Positions 52,121 to 61,501 of a stretch of DNA of 64,000 nt are shown here, one piece after another. A model generated the notes under the pieces. It worked only from the letters and a program-made list of their open reading frames with translations, was not told the DNA's origin and searched no databases. The stretch lies in assembly GCF_011927785.1 (NCBI RefSeq), contig NZ_JAATJK010000001.1:4559001-4623000 (forward strand), read 5' to 3'. Each line of letters starts with the position of its first letter. The first letter of the stretch is position 1. Both the position numbers and the translations under genes were made by a program. The DNA comes from Micromonospora profundi (GTDB lineage Bacteria > Actinomycetota > Actinomycetes > Mycobacteriales > Micromonosporaceae).

Positions 52121-52546
52121 CTACTCGCCGTCGACGCGACGGTCGCGCTTGCGCTGCGACTGGCGCTTCTTCTCAGCCAGCCGGCGCTCCTTCGCGCCCC
52201 GCGACGGCCGTGTCGCGCGTCGAGGTGGCGGCGGGGGTGCCGCGGCCTCACGCAGCAGCGCCACCATCCGCGCGCGGGCCGCCTCCCGGTTGGCGAGCTG
52301 CGCCCGGTGTTCGCTTGCCGCGATCGTCAGCACCCCGTCCACCAGGCGGTTGGCCAGGCGTGCCAGCGCCCGCGACCGGATCCAGTCGGGCACCGATGGA
52401 GAGTTGGCCAGGTCGTAGCTCAGCTCGACCCGGGAGTCGGCGGTGTTCACACCCTGCCCACCCGGCCCGGACGAACGGGAGAAGCGCTCCCGCAGCTCTC
52501 CGGCGGGGACGACCCACCGGTCGGTCACCCGCAGTCCGTCGTCCAC
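52121..52546 (-). CDS. arfB: Ribosome-rescue peptidyl-tRNA hydrolase ArfB
   Basis: A 141-residue release-factor-like protein. The GGQ motif is in SRSSGPGGQGVNTADSRVEL, and the basic C-terminal tail (KERRLAEKKRQSQRKRDRR) is the part that enters the mRNA channel in ArfB/YaeJ. It releases peptides on stalled ribosomes. GTG start. It follows a small membrane protein gene by 34 bases. Confidence 0.93.
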   Translation of the reverse strand: MDDGLRVTDRWVVPAGELRERFSRSSGPGGQGVNTADSRVELSYDLANSPSVPDWIRSRALARLANRLVDGVLTIAASEHRAQLANREAARARMVALLREAAAPPPPPRRATRPSRGAKERRLAEKKRQSQRKRDRRVDGE

Positions 52547-52580
52547 GCTCCGAGGCTAACCCGCACCGGCGTACCGGGGG

Positions 52581-52877
52581 TCACCGGTGCGGAGGCTCAC
52601 TCTGCGTCGAGGATGGACTGGGCGTCGGGCCCGCGGTCTCGTCGTCCGAGCCGACTGCGGCGTACGCCACCGCGCCGAACAGCAGCAACCCGATCACCGC
52701 GGCCTTCACTGCGACCCCACGGATCAGCAGCCAAGCGCCACGACGTGCCGTCGGTACCGACTTCTTCGCGGTCTGGTAGTCGGTCCACCCGCGCCGCGCC
52801 CGGGCGTACGCCGACCCCACCGCACATCCGATGATCAGGCCCACCAGCAGGAGGACCGTGAGAAGAGGACGCTCCAC
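52581..52877 (-). CDS. Small membrane protein
   Basis: A 98-residue protein with two membrane helices (about 5-22 and 55-75), a basic loop between them (ARARRGWTDYQTAKKSVPTARRG) and a Ser/Pro-rich acidic end. I recognise no family. The GTG has GGAG directly before it, which is poor spacing, so the start is uncertain. Confidence 0.6.
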   Translation of the reverse strand: MERPLLTVLLLVGLIIGCAVGSAYARARRGWTDYQTAKKSVPTARRGAWLLIRGVAVKAAVIGLLLFGAVAYAAVGSDDETAGPTPSPSSTQSEPPHR

Positions 52878-52987
52878 CTCCGCCAGTATCCATATCGAGC
52901 GTCATATTTCCACGGTTTGATGTCGTCCGGCCGGATATCCGACACCACCGGCGGCCGGATCGACCGCCGGGGAGCCGTCCGGGCAGC

Positions 52988-53848
52988 TCAGCCGCCCTTC
53001 CCGATGATCGTGTCGGCGCTCTGCTGCACCTGCTCGATCGGGATGGCGAAGCCGATGCCGATCGACCCGTTGCCGTCGATGGTGGCGATCGCGGTGTTCA
53101 CCCCGACCACCTCGCCACGGGCGTTGACGAGCGGCCCGCCCGAGTTGCCGGGATTGATCGACGCGTCGGTCTGCACCGCGCTGTGCCGGTTGTTGCCCAG
53201 CCGTACCTGGCGGTCAAGCGCACTGACGATGCCTGCGGTGACCGTCCCGGACAGGCCCAACGGTGAGCCCACCGCCAGCACGGGCTCACCGACCCGGGTG
53301 GCGCCCGGCTTGGCAAGCGGCAACGGGGAGAGCCCGGCCGACGGCGGCACCTTCAGCACCGCCAGGTCGCTGCGCGGCTCCCGGCCGACCACCTCGGCTT
53401 CGTAGCGGCGGCCGTCGGGCAACTCGACTGTCACCGGGCCGCCGCCGCCCTTGGCCAGGATGTGGTCGTTGGTGACGAGGTGCTGCTGGTCGTCGATGGC
53501 GAACCCGGAACCGGTCGCGGACGCGCCGTTTGCACCACCGGCGAGCACCGACACCACCCCGGGCACCGTCCGCTCGGCGGCGGTGACCAGTTCCGCAGGC
53601 ACCGGGGCGGCGGACGCGGCGGCGGGACCGGGCGTACCGCTCTGGCTGGCCACCACACCGCCGGCCAGAGCGCCCGAGACTGCGGAGACCGCCACGACAG
53701 CCAACGCGGCGACCAGCCGGCCGGGACGCCACCCGCCTGGATCCCGGCCCGAGCCGGGCGCGTCCCACCACCCACGCCCGTCCGGGTCGAGTTCGGGCGA
53801 GATGAACCAGGGACCGCGCGGTTCGCCCAGTCCGGTCTGCACAGCCAT
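52988..53848 (-). CDS. Membrane-anchored trypsin-like (HtrA/DegP-type) serine protease
   Basis: A 286-residue S1C protease: cytoplasmic N-terminus of about 45 residues, one membrane helix (about 46-66), then the protease. The catalytic His is in LVTNDHIL, Asp in PRSDLAVLKV and Ser in SINPGNSGGPLV. There is no PDZ domain; the protein ends shortly after the protease fold. ATG start with GAGGAG upstream. It lies 35 bases after the VWA gene and is the last gene of the MoxR operon. Confidence 0.92.
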   Translation of the reverse strand: MAVQTGLGEPRGPWFISPELDPDGRGWWDAPGSGRDPGGWRPGRLVAALAVVAVSAVSGALAGGVVASQSGTPGPAAASAAPVPAELVTAAERTVPGVVSVLAGGANGASATGSGFAIDDQQHLVTNDHILAKGGGGPVTVELPDGRRYEAEVVGREPRSDLAVLKVPPSAGLSPLPLAKPGATRVGEPVLAVGSPLGLSGTVTAGIVSALDRQVRLGNNRHSAVQTDASINPGNSGGPLVNARGEVVGVNTAIATIDGNGSIGIGFAIPIEQVQQSADTIIGKGG

Positions 53849-53883
53849 GCGTACTCCTCACGGTCGGGCGTCGGCCCGGCGGA

Positions 53884-54843
53884 TCAGGGCAGTCGGGAGA
53901 ACCAGCGCATCGAGCCGGCAGCCGCGCCCATCGCGAAGATGAGTCCGAGGCCGATGAACCGGGCCGAGACGTCCTGACGTTCGGTGCGGTAGCCGACCGA
54001 GCTGCCGATGTCGTCGTAGACGGCCCGCAACTCGTCGCTGGTGCTGGCCTCGTGGAACATCCCGCCGGTCTCGTCGGCGACCGCTCGCAGCGTCTGCCCG
54101 TCGACCGGCACCTGGACGGGCCGCCCGCCCCGGTCCACGAACCCGGACGGGGTGCCGAAGGAGATCGCGTGCACCGGCACCTTCGCCGTCACCGCCTCCG
54201 CCGCCGCCTCCATCGGGTCCATGCCCGAGGTGTTCGCCCCGTCGGAGAGCAGGATGATCCGGGCCGGCGGTGGCTCCTTCGCGGCCTCGCTGTCCAGGCC
54301 CTTGACCGCACCCAGCGAGGTGTTTATGGCCTCGCCGATAGCGGTGCCCTGCACCCCGGTCACCCCCTCGGCGAGCCGGCCGATCCCCTCCTCCAGGGCC
54401 TCCCGGTCGGTGCCCGGCGGCACCAGCACGGCGGCGCTGCCGGCGAAGGCGACCAGCCCCACGTTGAACTCGTCGGGCAAGCCGTCGACGAACCGCCGGG
54501 CCGCCTGCTTTGCCGCCGCCAGCCGGTCCGGCTCCACGTCGGTGGCGAGCATCGAGGTGGACACGTCCACCGCCACCATCACTGTGGCGCGCTCCCGAGG
54601 CACCCGGACCTCGGCGCTGGGCCGGGCGAACCCGACCACGAGCAGCGCCAGCATGGCCAGGAACAGTCCGGCCGGAACGTGCCGGCGCCAGGCCGGACGC
54701 TCCGGCGCGACCCTGTCGAGCAACCGCAGGTTGGTGAAGCGGACCGCGTACCGGCTGCGACCACGCTGCATCACCAGGTACGCGACGACAAGGGCGAGCA
54801 CGCCGAGCAGCAGCCAGAGGCGCAGCGGCGACTCCCAGTTCAC
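53884..54843 (-). CDS. VWA-domain membrane protein (BatA type)
   Basis: A 319-residue protein with two N-terminal membrane helices, a von Willebrand A domain (about 85-280) and a C-terminal helix. The MIDAS motif is DVSTSM, followed by the Thr in VQGTAIGEA and the Asp in LLSDGANTSG. Batches of such proteins with MoxR and DUF58 are thought to insert metal or fold client proteins at the membrane. The GTG overlaps the DUF58 stop as GTGA. Confidence 0.92.
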   Translation of the reverse strand: MNWESPLRLWLLLGVLALVVAYLVMQRGRSRYAVRFTNLRLLDRVAPERPAWRRHVPAGLFLAMLALLVVGFARPSAEVRVPRERATVMVAVDVSTSMLATDVEPDRLAAAKQAARRFVDGLPDEFNVGLVAFAGSAAVLVPPGTDREALEEGIGRLAEGVTGVQGTAIGEAINTSLGAVKGLDSEAAKEPPPARIILLSDGANTSGMDPMEAAAEAVTAKVPVHAISFGTPSGFVDRGGRPVQVPVDGQTLRAVADETGGMFHEASTSDELRAVYDDIGSSVGYRTERQDVSARFIGLGLIFAMGAAAGSMRWFSRLP

Positions 54844-55876
54844 GCGGCACCTCCCCGGGCCACCCCGGCCGGCGCGGCGGCCATCCGCCGCTGGGCGTGC
54901 ACGTGCCGGACGATGTCCGCACCCCAGTCCCGGTCGGTACGCAACGCCAGATGCGTTGCCGCGCCCCGGCGCAGGGCCTGACGGACCTGCTCACGCTGGG
55001 CGGCGGCGGCTTCGGCATAGCGCTCACGCAGCCGGCGGTCCGATGTGCACACCTCACGGCGGCGGCCGGTCTCCGGGTCGACGAGCGTGATGAGGCCGAC
55101 GTCGGGCAACTCCAACTCACGCGGGTCGGTCACCTCGATCGCCAGCACCTGATGGCGTACGGACAGCCGGCGCAGTGTCGCCTCCCAGGGCGGCGGGTGG
55201 CCGGGGTCGTCGGGCAGTCCGTCGAGGAAGTCCGAGACCACCACCACCAGACCGCGCTGGTTGGCGACCCGGTGCAGCGCGTCGAGCCCGTCCGCCAGCT
55301 CCGGCGATCCGAGAGTCGTACCCGGCGATCCGACCGACGGCCGGGGCGGGTCGCCGTGGCCCGGCGTACGCGGGGCGGCCAGCAGGGCGCGGAGCAGACC
55401 GAGCAGGTGGGTACGGCCGCTGCGGGCGGGAAAGCGGCGTACCCCGTCGGCGCGCAGCACCTGGGCACCGAGTCGGTTGCCGACGCCCGCGGTCAGGAAA
55501 CCGACGGCGGCGACCGCGGCGACGGCCAGCTCCCGCTTGTCCAGTTCGGCCGTGCCGAACTCCATGCTCGCAGTGCCGTCGACGAGCATCCAGGTGGTCA
55601 GCTCCCGGTCGGCGTCGACCTGCCGGACGTGCGGAACGGCGGTACGGGCTGTCACCGCCCAGTCCATCCGGCGGACCTCGTCCTCCCCCGGCCGGTACTC
55701 ACGGCTGCCGGCGGGTTCGCTGCCCGGCCCGGGGAGCAGGCCACGGTACTGGCCGTGCAGCAGGCCGTTGAGCCGCCGGGTGACTGTCAACTCCAGACGA
55801 CGCAGTCGTTGATCTGGGCTCAGCTCGGCCAGCCCGGGTTCCGGCGGCACCGCGACCGTCGTACGGCTGGCGCGTC

Positions 55877-55880
<4 letters not shown>
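54840..55880 (-). CDS. DUF58 domain protein
   Basis: A 346-residue protein: RLRRLELTVTRRLNGLLHGQYRGLLPGPGSE, the DUF58 core YRPGEDEVRRMDWAVTARTA, and a VWA-like fold with DGTASMEFGTAE. It is a fixed partner of MoxR ATPases. ATG start overlaps the MoxR stop by 4 bases. Confidence 0.92.
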
Positions 55881-56926
<1,046 letters not shown>

Positions 56927-57118
56927 GGTGCTTGCTTCCCGGGCGGAGGGGCCGGCAAACGTCGGATTGTGCGCACCGGACCGGTCCGTTGTGCACCGGA
57001 TGAGGACGAGCCGCCCGGACGGGTGACAACCGGAAGAAGACGACCGCACGAGTACGTCGGCCCCGGGCGGGCAGGAGCTGGCCCGACCGTGACGAGCCGG
57101 CCCGCCCGGGCACGGCGC

Positions 57119-57145
57119 GGCCCCCGCACGCCAGGTGCGGGGGCC
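57119..57145 (-). terminator. Hairpin after the secreted protein gene
   Basis: A perfect 11-bp stem, GGCCCCCGCAC with GTGCGGGGGCC, and a 5-base loop, 13 bases past the stop at 57159. No T-run. The remaining gap to the MoxR start holds nothing clear. Confidence 0.6.
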
Positions 57146-57158
57146 GGACGTCGGTGGG

Positions 57159-57665
57159 TCAGGAGAGGTGGACGACCAGGTGGAAGCCCAGGTCGGTCGG
57201 GGTGCCCGCCGAGTTGCGGGTCTGCACGAAGACAGCGTTCGGCGTGCCGAGGCGGGGTGCGACCGCGACCTCGCCGGACGGCGGGACGCAGCAGGCGTCG
57301 GCCCGACCGATGCTGGCCACGAAGGTGCCGGCTGTGACGACCGTGCCGAACTGCACCTCGTACTGCCCGGTGCCGTACTTGATGACGGTGCCGGTGCCGC
57401 GCGCCTTGGTGCCGTTGGCGTTGACGACGACGGTGGTGGCGGAGGCGGCGAGCGTGGTCGCCTTGGCGCTCAGCGCGGCCTTGGCCTTGCGGGCGGACTC
57501 CGCCGTCACCGGCGGCTGGGCGCTCGTGCCGCGGGCGGCCGGCTGGGCGGCCTCGACCGGAGCCTTCGCCGTCGGTTGGGCGACGGCGATCCCACCTCCG
57601 GCGAGGGTGAGCCCCAGGACGGCAAATGTGATCGCCGCTGCCTTACGTCGGAAAGATGTGCTCAT
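57159..57665 (-). CDS. Secreted protein of unknown function
   Basis: A 168-residue exported protein. The signal peptide ends near AGGGIAVAQ, residues 22-30. An Ala-rich linker follows, then a domain of about 85 residues (VVVNANGTKARGTGTVIKYGTGQYEVQFGTVVTAGTFVASIGRADACCVPP) ending LGFHLVVHLS. It resembles small beta-domains seen in actinobacterial exoproteins. An unusual Cys-Cys pair lies at about residue 127. ATG start with AGGGGA upstream. Confidence 0.8.
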   Translation of the reverse strand: MSTSFRRKAAAITFAVLGLTLAGGGIAVAQPTAKAPVEAAQPAARGTSAQPPVTAESARKAKAALSAKATTLAASATTVVVNANGTKARGTGTVIKYGTGQYEVQFGTVVTAGTFVASIGRADACCVPPSGEVAVAPRLGTPNAVFVQTRNSAGTPTDLGFHLVVHLS

Positions 57666-57956
57666 GACAGGTCCCCTTTGTGTGACCGTGCGTATTCGGC
57701 CGACCCGCGGGGCGGGACGGATAACTGCCGGAAATATGCGGCGCCGACGCATCAGCTTGGGCTGAAAGTCTTCGCTTCCAGCCTCCTTGAGCTGCTGTTA
57801 CTACTCTGAGTTGCGTCGTTTTGACCAGTTGGAACGTAGCACCGGAAAAAGCTGAGCGTCAATAGTTGATCTCGCATTATCGGGTTGCCGACGGACCGTC
57901 GAATAATTGTGAAAGGTGAACGTGCAACCATTCACGAAATGCACATCCGGTGCCGT

Positions 57957-57962
57957 TATGCT
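57957..57962 (+). promoter_or_regulatory. Candidate -10 for a leaderless transcript
   Basis: TATGCT followed by 7 bases and the ATG at 57970. This spacing matches the -10 to start distance of leaderless actinobacterial genes. No good -35 is visible. Confidence 0.4.
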
Positions 57963-57969
57963 GTTCGCC

Positions 57970-58977
57970 ATGATCGTCGACGCTGCGCCTGCGGCCACGT
58001 CCCCGCGTCGCCGCCGAACGACCTTCGTTGCGGTGCTCTGCTGGGTGGCGGTTGGGCCGACGGCCACCTGGGCTGCTCTACGGCTCGCCGGCCTGGACCG
58101 TGGGCCGCTCGTGCAGGCGTTCGCCTTCACCCCGTACGTCGCGGGATGGAGCATCATCGCCCTCGCCCTCGCCGCCGCCCTGCGGCGCTGGGGCCCGGCG
58201 GCGGTCGCGGCCCTGGCCGTGGTGGCACTGCTCGGCGCTGTCGCACCCCGCGCGCTTGCCAGTTCGCAGCCCGCGACGACAGGCCCCACCATCCGGGTGC
58301 TCACCGCCAACCTGCTCGCCGGCTCCGCCGACGCGGCCACGCTCGTGGAGCTGGTCCGGCGGCACCGGGTCGACGTGCTCGCCGTGCAGGAGTTCACCCC
58401 CGACGCGCAGGCAGCCCTGGACCGGCTCGGCCTCGACCGGCTGCTCCCCCACCGGCAACTCAACCCGCACATCGGCACGCCCGGCTCCGGGCTCTACTCA
58501 CGCTGGCCGCTCAGCGACGTTGGCATCAGGCACAACCGGGGCCAGGGCGGCTGGGGGTTCAGCCAGGCGTACGGCACCGTGACCGTCCCCGGGGCGCCAC
58601 CGGTCCGTGTCGAGTCGGCCCACCCCTCGGCGCCGTCCGCGCTGGACCAGGTCGGCGCGTGGCGTGCCGACCTGACCACCCAACCACCGGCCACGCCAGA
58701 TGGTGAGCTGCGGATCCTCGCCGGGGACTTCAACGCCACCCTCGACCATGGTCCGCTGCGGGCGCTGCTGCGCACCGGCTACGTCGACGCGGCCGACGCC
58801 ACCGGCTCAGGGCTCACCGGCACGTGGGGCCCCTACGACGGCGACCTGATCCCCCCGGTCACCATCGACCATGTGCTCGTCGACAGGCGCATCGCGGTCC
58901 GCGCAGTGAAAGTGCTGCACCTACCCGACAGCGACCACCGCCCCGTCCTGGCAACCCTCCGCCTCCCCACCCCGTAA
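57970..58977 (+). CDS. Membrane-anchored endonuclease/exonuclease/phosphatase protein
   Basis: A 335-residue protein. Three N-terminal membrane helices (about 15-100) precede an EEP domain: IRVLTANLLAGSADAATLVEL, VDVLAVQEFTPDA, LAGDFNATLDHGPLRALL and the end DSDHRPVLATLRL. The same catalytic pattern occurs in the larger 40270-42270 protein. I start it at the ATG giving MIVDAAPAATSP. TATGCT ends 7 bases before it, which would suit a leaderless transcript. Earlier in-frame starts (57958, 57922, 57916) are possible. Confidence 0.83.
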   Translation: MIVDAAPAATSPRRRRTTFVAVLCWVAVGPTATWAALRLAGLDRGPLVQAFAFTPYVAGWSIIALALAAALRRWGPAAVAALAVVALLGAVAPRALASSQPATTGPTIRVLTANLLAGSADAATLVELVRRHRVDVLAVQEFTPDAQAALDRLGLDRLLPHRQLNPHIGTPGSGLYSRWPLSDVGIRHNRGQGGWGFSQAYGTVTVPGAPPVRVESAHPSAPSALDQVGAWRADLTTQPPATPDGELRILAGDFNATLDHGPLRALLRTGYVDAADATGSGLTGTWGPYDGDLIPPVTIDHVLVDRRIAVRAVKVLHLPDSDHRPVLATLRLPTP

Positions 58978-59012
58978 CCACCCCGCGCCCTCCCACCGTG
59001 CCACCAACCGCG

Positions 59013-59112
59013 CCCGCGATCTTGCACTTGATGCCGCGGCATAGGGAGCGAAAGCCGCATAACGGCGACACAAAGTGCAAGATCGCGGGGGTGAGGGGTG
59101 AGGGCGGGGGTG
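59013..59112. repeat. Family A palindromic repeat with G-tract, copy 2
   Basis: A perfect 17-bp inverted repeat, CCCGCGATCTTGCACTT (59013-59029) and its complement (59073-59089), has a 43-base loop. It is followed by GGGGTGAGGGGTGAGGGCGGGGG up to the cimA stop codon. Copy 1 at 14404-14530 has the same order relative to the minus-strand gene before it. It lies between the convergent ends of the EEP gene and cimA. Confidence 0.87.
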
Positions 59113-59113
59113 G

Positions 59114-60697
59114 TTAGACCGTTGCGGGGGCCAGGCCGTAGGTCAGGGCGTCTACCAGGGCGTGCCAGCTCGCCTCGACCACGTTGTTGTGTACGCCCAC
59201 TGTGGTCCAGTCCCGGCCACCTTCCTCGGAGGTCTCCAGCAGCACCCGGGTGACCGCACCGGTGCCGTGGCTGCCCTCCAGGATGCGCACCTTGTAGTCG
59301 GCCAGTTCGAAGTTGCGCAGCTGCGGATAGTGCCGGGTAAGCCCCACCCGCAGCGCCTCGTCGAGCGCGTTGACCGGGCCGTTGCCCTCGGCGGTGGCGA
59401 TCACCCGCTCGCCGCGTACCCGGATCTTCACTGTCGCCTCGGACACGACAGCGCCGTCCTCGCGGTGCTCGACAAGCACCCGGTACGACTCCAGGGTGAA
59501 CGGGCGGGCCGGGCCGCCCTCGGGCAGCTCGGAGCGGACGAGCAGCTCGAAGGAGGCGTCCGCGGCCTCGAAGGACCAGCCCTCGGCCTCCAGTTCCTTG
59601 ACCCGCTTCGTGACCCGGGTCAGCGCTTCCGGACGGCCGGCCAGGTCCAGTCCGAGCTCACGACTCTTGAGCTCGACGCTGGCCCGGCCGGCCATCTCGG
59701 TTACCAGGATCCGCATGTCGTTGCCTACCACCGACGGGTCCACGTGGTTGTAGAGCAACGGGTCGACCTTGATCGCGCTCGCGTGCAGCCCTGCCTTGTG
59801 GGCGAAGGCGGCGGCCCCGGCGTACGCCTGGTGGGTGTCGGGGGCGATGTTTGCGATTTCGGCGATGGCGTGCGAGACCCGCACCATCTGTTCCAGGCAG
59901 CCGTCCGGTAGGACGGGCATGCCCAGCTTGAGCTGGAGGTTGGCGACGACCGCGAAGATGTCGGCGTTGCCGGGGCGCTCGCCGTACCCGTTGGCGGTGC
60001 CCTGGACGTGCCGGACACCGGCCTCGACGGCGGCGATCGTGTTGGCGACAGCGCAGGCGGTGTCGTTCTGGGCGTGCATGCCGAACAGCCCGGCGTCGAC
60101 GCCGAGGCGGTCGGTCAGGTCGAGGATCGCGGCTGTCACCTGGGAGGGCAGCATGCCGCCGTTGGTGTCGCAGAGCACCATGCGCTCGGCGCCGGCGTCG
60201 AGCGCGGTCTGCACCACTGCCGTGCCGTACGCCGGGTCGTGCCGGAAGCCGTCGAAGAAGTGTTCGCCGTCGACGAAGACCCGGCGGCCCTCGCGGACGA
60301 GGTGGGTGACGGTGTCACGGATCATCGCCAGGTTCTCCGCGCCTGTGGTGCGCAGCGCCCGTTCGACGTGCCGGATGTCGGCCTTGGCGACGAGCGCGAT
60401 CGCTGGCGTCTGCGCGTCCAGGAGGCCGCGTACCTGGGGATCGTCGGCGACTGCGACCCCGGCCTTGCGGGTGGCGCCGAACGCGACAAGCACGGCGTGC
60501 CGCAGCTGCAGCTCGGTGCGTGCGCGGCGGAAGAATTCGGTGTCCTTGGGTACCGCGCCCGGCCAGCCGCCCTCGATGAACCCGACGCCGAACTCGTCGA
60601 GCAGCCGGGCCACCGCCAGCTTGTCGACCACCGAGTAGGTGAGCCCTTCGCGCTGGGCGCCGTCGCGCAACGTCGTGTCGTAGACCTGGAACGTCAT
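59114..60697 (-). CDS. cimA: (R)-citramalate synthase
   Basis: A 527-residue DRE-TIM condensing enzyme making citramalate from pyruvate and acetyl-CoA, the first step of a threonine-independent isoleucine route. N-terminal metal motif YDTTLRDGAQREG, GFIEGGWPGAVPKDTEFF, LCDTNGGMLPSQV, HAQNDTACAVANTIAAVEAG, the catalytic GTANGYGERPGNAD and AHKAGLHASAIKVDP. The C-terminal regulatory domain (about 400-527, EATVKIRVRGERVIATAEGNGPVNALDEAL) binds the feedback inhibitor in this family. ATG start with AGAAAGGA upstream and an attenuator-like leader. Confidence 0.95.
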   Translation of the reverse strand: MTFQVYDTTLRDGAQREGLTYSVVDKLAVARLLDEFGVGFIEGGWPGAVPKDTEFFRRARTELQLRHAVLVAFGATRKAGVAVADDPQVRGLLDAQTPAIALVAKADIRHVERALRTTGAENLAMIRDTVTHLVREGRRVFVDGEHFFDGFRHDPAYGTAVVQTALDAGAERMVLCDTNGGMLPSQVTAAILDLTDRLGVDAGLFGMHAQNDTACAVANTIAAVEAGVRHVQGTANGYGERPGNADIFAVVANLQLKLGMPVLPDGCLEQMVRVSHAIAEIANIAPDTHQAYAGAAAFAHKAGLHASAIKVDPLLYNHVDPSVVGNDMRILVTEMAGRASVELKSRELGLDLAGRPEALTRVTKRVKELEAEGWSFEAADASFELLVRSELPEGGPARPFTLESYRVLVEHREDGAVVSEATVKIRVRGERVIATAEGNGPVNALDEALRVGLTRHYPQLRNFELADYKVRILEGSHGTGAVTRVLLETSEEGGRDWTTVGVHNNVVEASWHALVDALTYGLAPATV

Positions 60698-60719
60698 CAG
60701 GGTCCTTTCTCAGAGCAAC

Positions 60720-60749
60720 AAAAAGACCTCCCGCGGATGCGGGAGGTCT
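60720..60749 (-). terminator. Intrinsic terminator in the cimA leader (attenuator)
   Basis: On the minus strand AGACCTCCCGC, ATCC, GCGGGAGGTCT form a perfect 11-bp stem followed by TTTTT. The hairpin lies 22 bases before the cimA ATG, between the leader peptide and the gene. An intrinsic terminator placed just before a gene, and not after one, indicates attenuation. Confidence 0.85.
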
Positions 60750-60779
60750 GCGCGCTCGGCGGAGGGGGATGCCGGCGCG

Positions 60780-60812
60780 CTAGGTCGCAATAATCAGGGC
60801 GGTGCTGGTCAC
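60780..60812 (-). CDS. cimA leader peptide
   Basis: A GTG-to-TAG frame encoding MTSTALIIAT, ten residues, with Leu-Ile-Ile and three Thr. It ends 31 bases before the terminator hairpin. Branched-chain residues and the downstream gene of isoleucine synthesis fit a ribosome-mediated attenuator sensing Ile or Leu. No strong ribosome binding site is visible. Confidence 0.65.
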   Translation of the reverse strand: MTSTALIIAT

Positions 60813-60986
60813 GTCCGCTACTCTGCCACCGCTTCCCCGTTTCTGGGAGCAACAATCCACATCCCGGGACGTGATGTGCGCCCCACGCCGTCGCCGTCGC
60901 CGTTTCCGGCCCCCGGCCGGCGGGTAGCTCGGAGGGGGACACACCACCGACGCCGAGACGATCGGCGACAGTCAGGAGTGAACGGC

Positions 60987-61445
60987 ATGGACAGGATCGA
61001 TCCGCACGCCACCCACGCCGGGCCGGACCCGCTGCGCGGCGGCGACCAGGGCACCGTTGCCGGCGGCGCACCGGCCGGCGTCTTCGACCCCTGGCGCTAC
61101 CGGGACCAGGCCGGGGTGGCCGACGCCGACCTGGTCGGCTACAAGGTCGAAGCCACCGACGGCGGAATCGGCAAGATCGACAGTGCCAGCCACGAGGTGG
61201 ACGGCAGCTACCTGGTGGTGGACACCGGCCCGTGGATTTTCGGCAAGAAGGTGATGCTGCCGGCCGGAACGGTCAACCAGGTCGACCACGACCAGCGCAC
61301 CATCTCGATCGACCGGACCCGCGACCAGATCAAGGCAGCCCCCGAGTACGACGAGACCAGCCACAGCGACCCGGCGTACCGGGATCAGCTGGGTGGCTAC
61401 TACGACGAGACGTACGGCGCGCTGCCGCCCGGCACCGCACGCTGA
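60987..61445 (+). CDS. PRC-barrel domain protein
   Basis: A 152-residue cytoplasmic protein. The PRC barrel (about residues 40-110) reads ADLVGYKVEATDGGIGKIDSASHEVDGSYLVVDTGPWIFGKKVMLPAGTV and is followed by DQRTISIDRTRDQIKAAPEYDE. Such proteins are common stress or RNA-related small proteins of unclear activity. ATG start with AGGAG nine bases upstream. Confidence 0.9.
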   Translation: MDRIDPHATHAGPDPLRGGDQGTVAGGAPAGVFDPWRYRDQAGVADADLVGYKVEATDGGIGKIDSASHEVDGSYLVVDTGPWIFGKKVMLPAGTVNQVDHDQRTISIDRTRDQIKAAPEYDETSHSDPAYRDQLGGYYDETYGALPPGTAR

Positions 61446-61457
61446 CCGATCGAGCAC

Positions 61458-61490
61458 AACGGTCGGTGGGGTCCGACCCCACCGACCGTT
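61458..61490 (+). terminator. Hairpin after the PRC-barrel gene
   Basis: A perfect 15-bp stem (AACGGTCGGTGGGGT with its complement) and a CCG loop, 12 bases after the stop and just before the phosphatase GTG. No T-run. Confidence 0.65.
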
Positions 61491-61501
61491 ACCGTGTGAG
61501 C

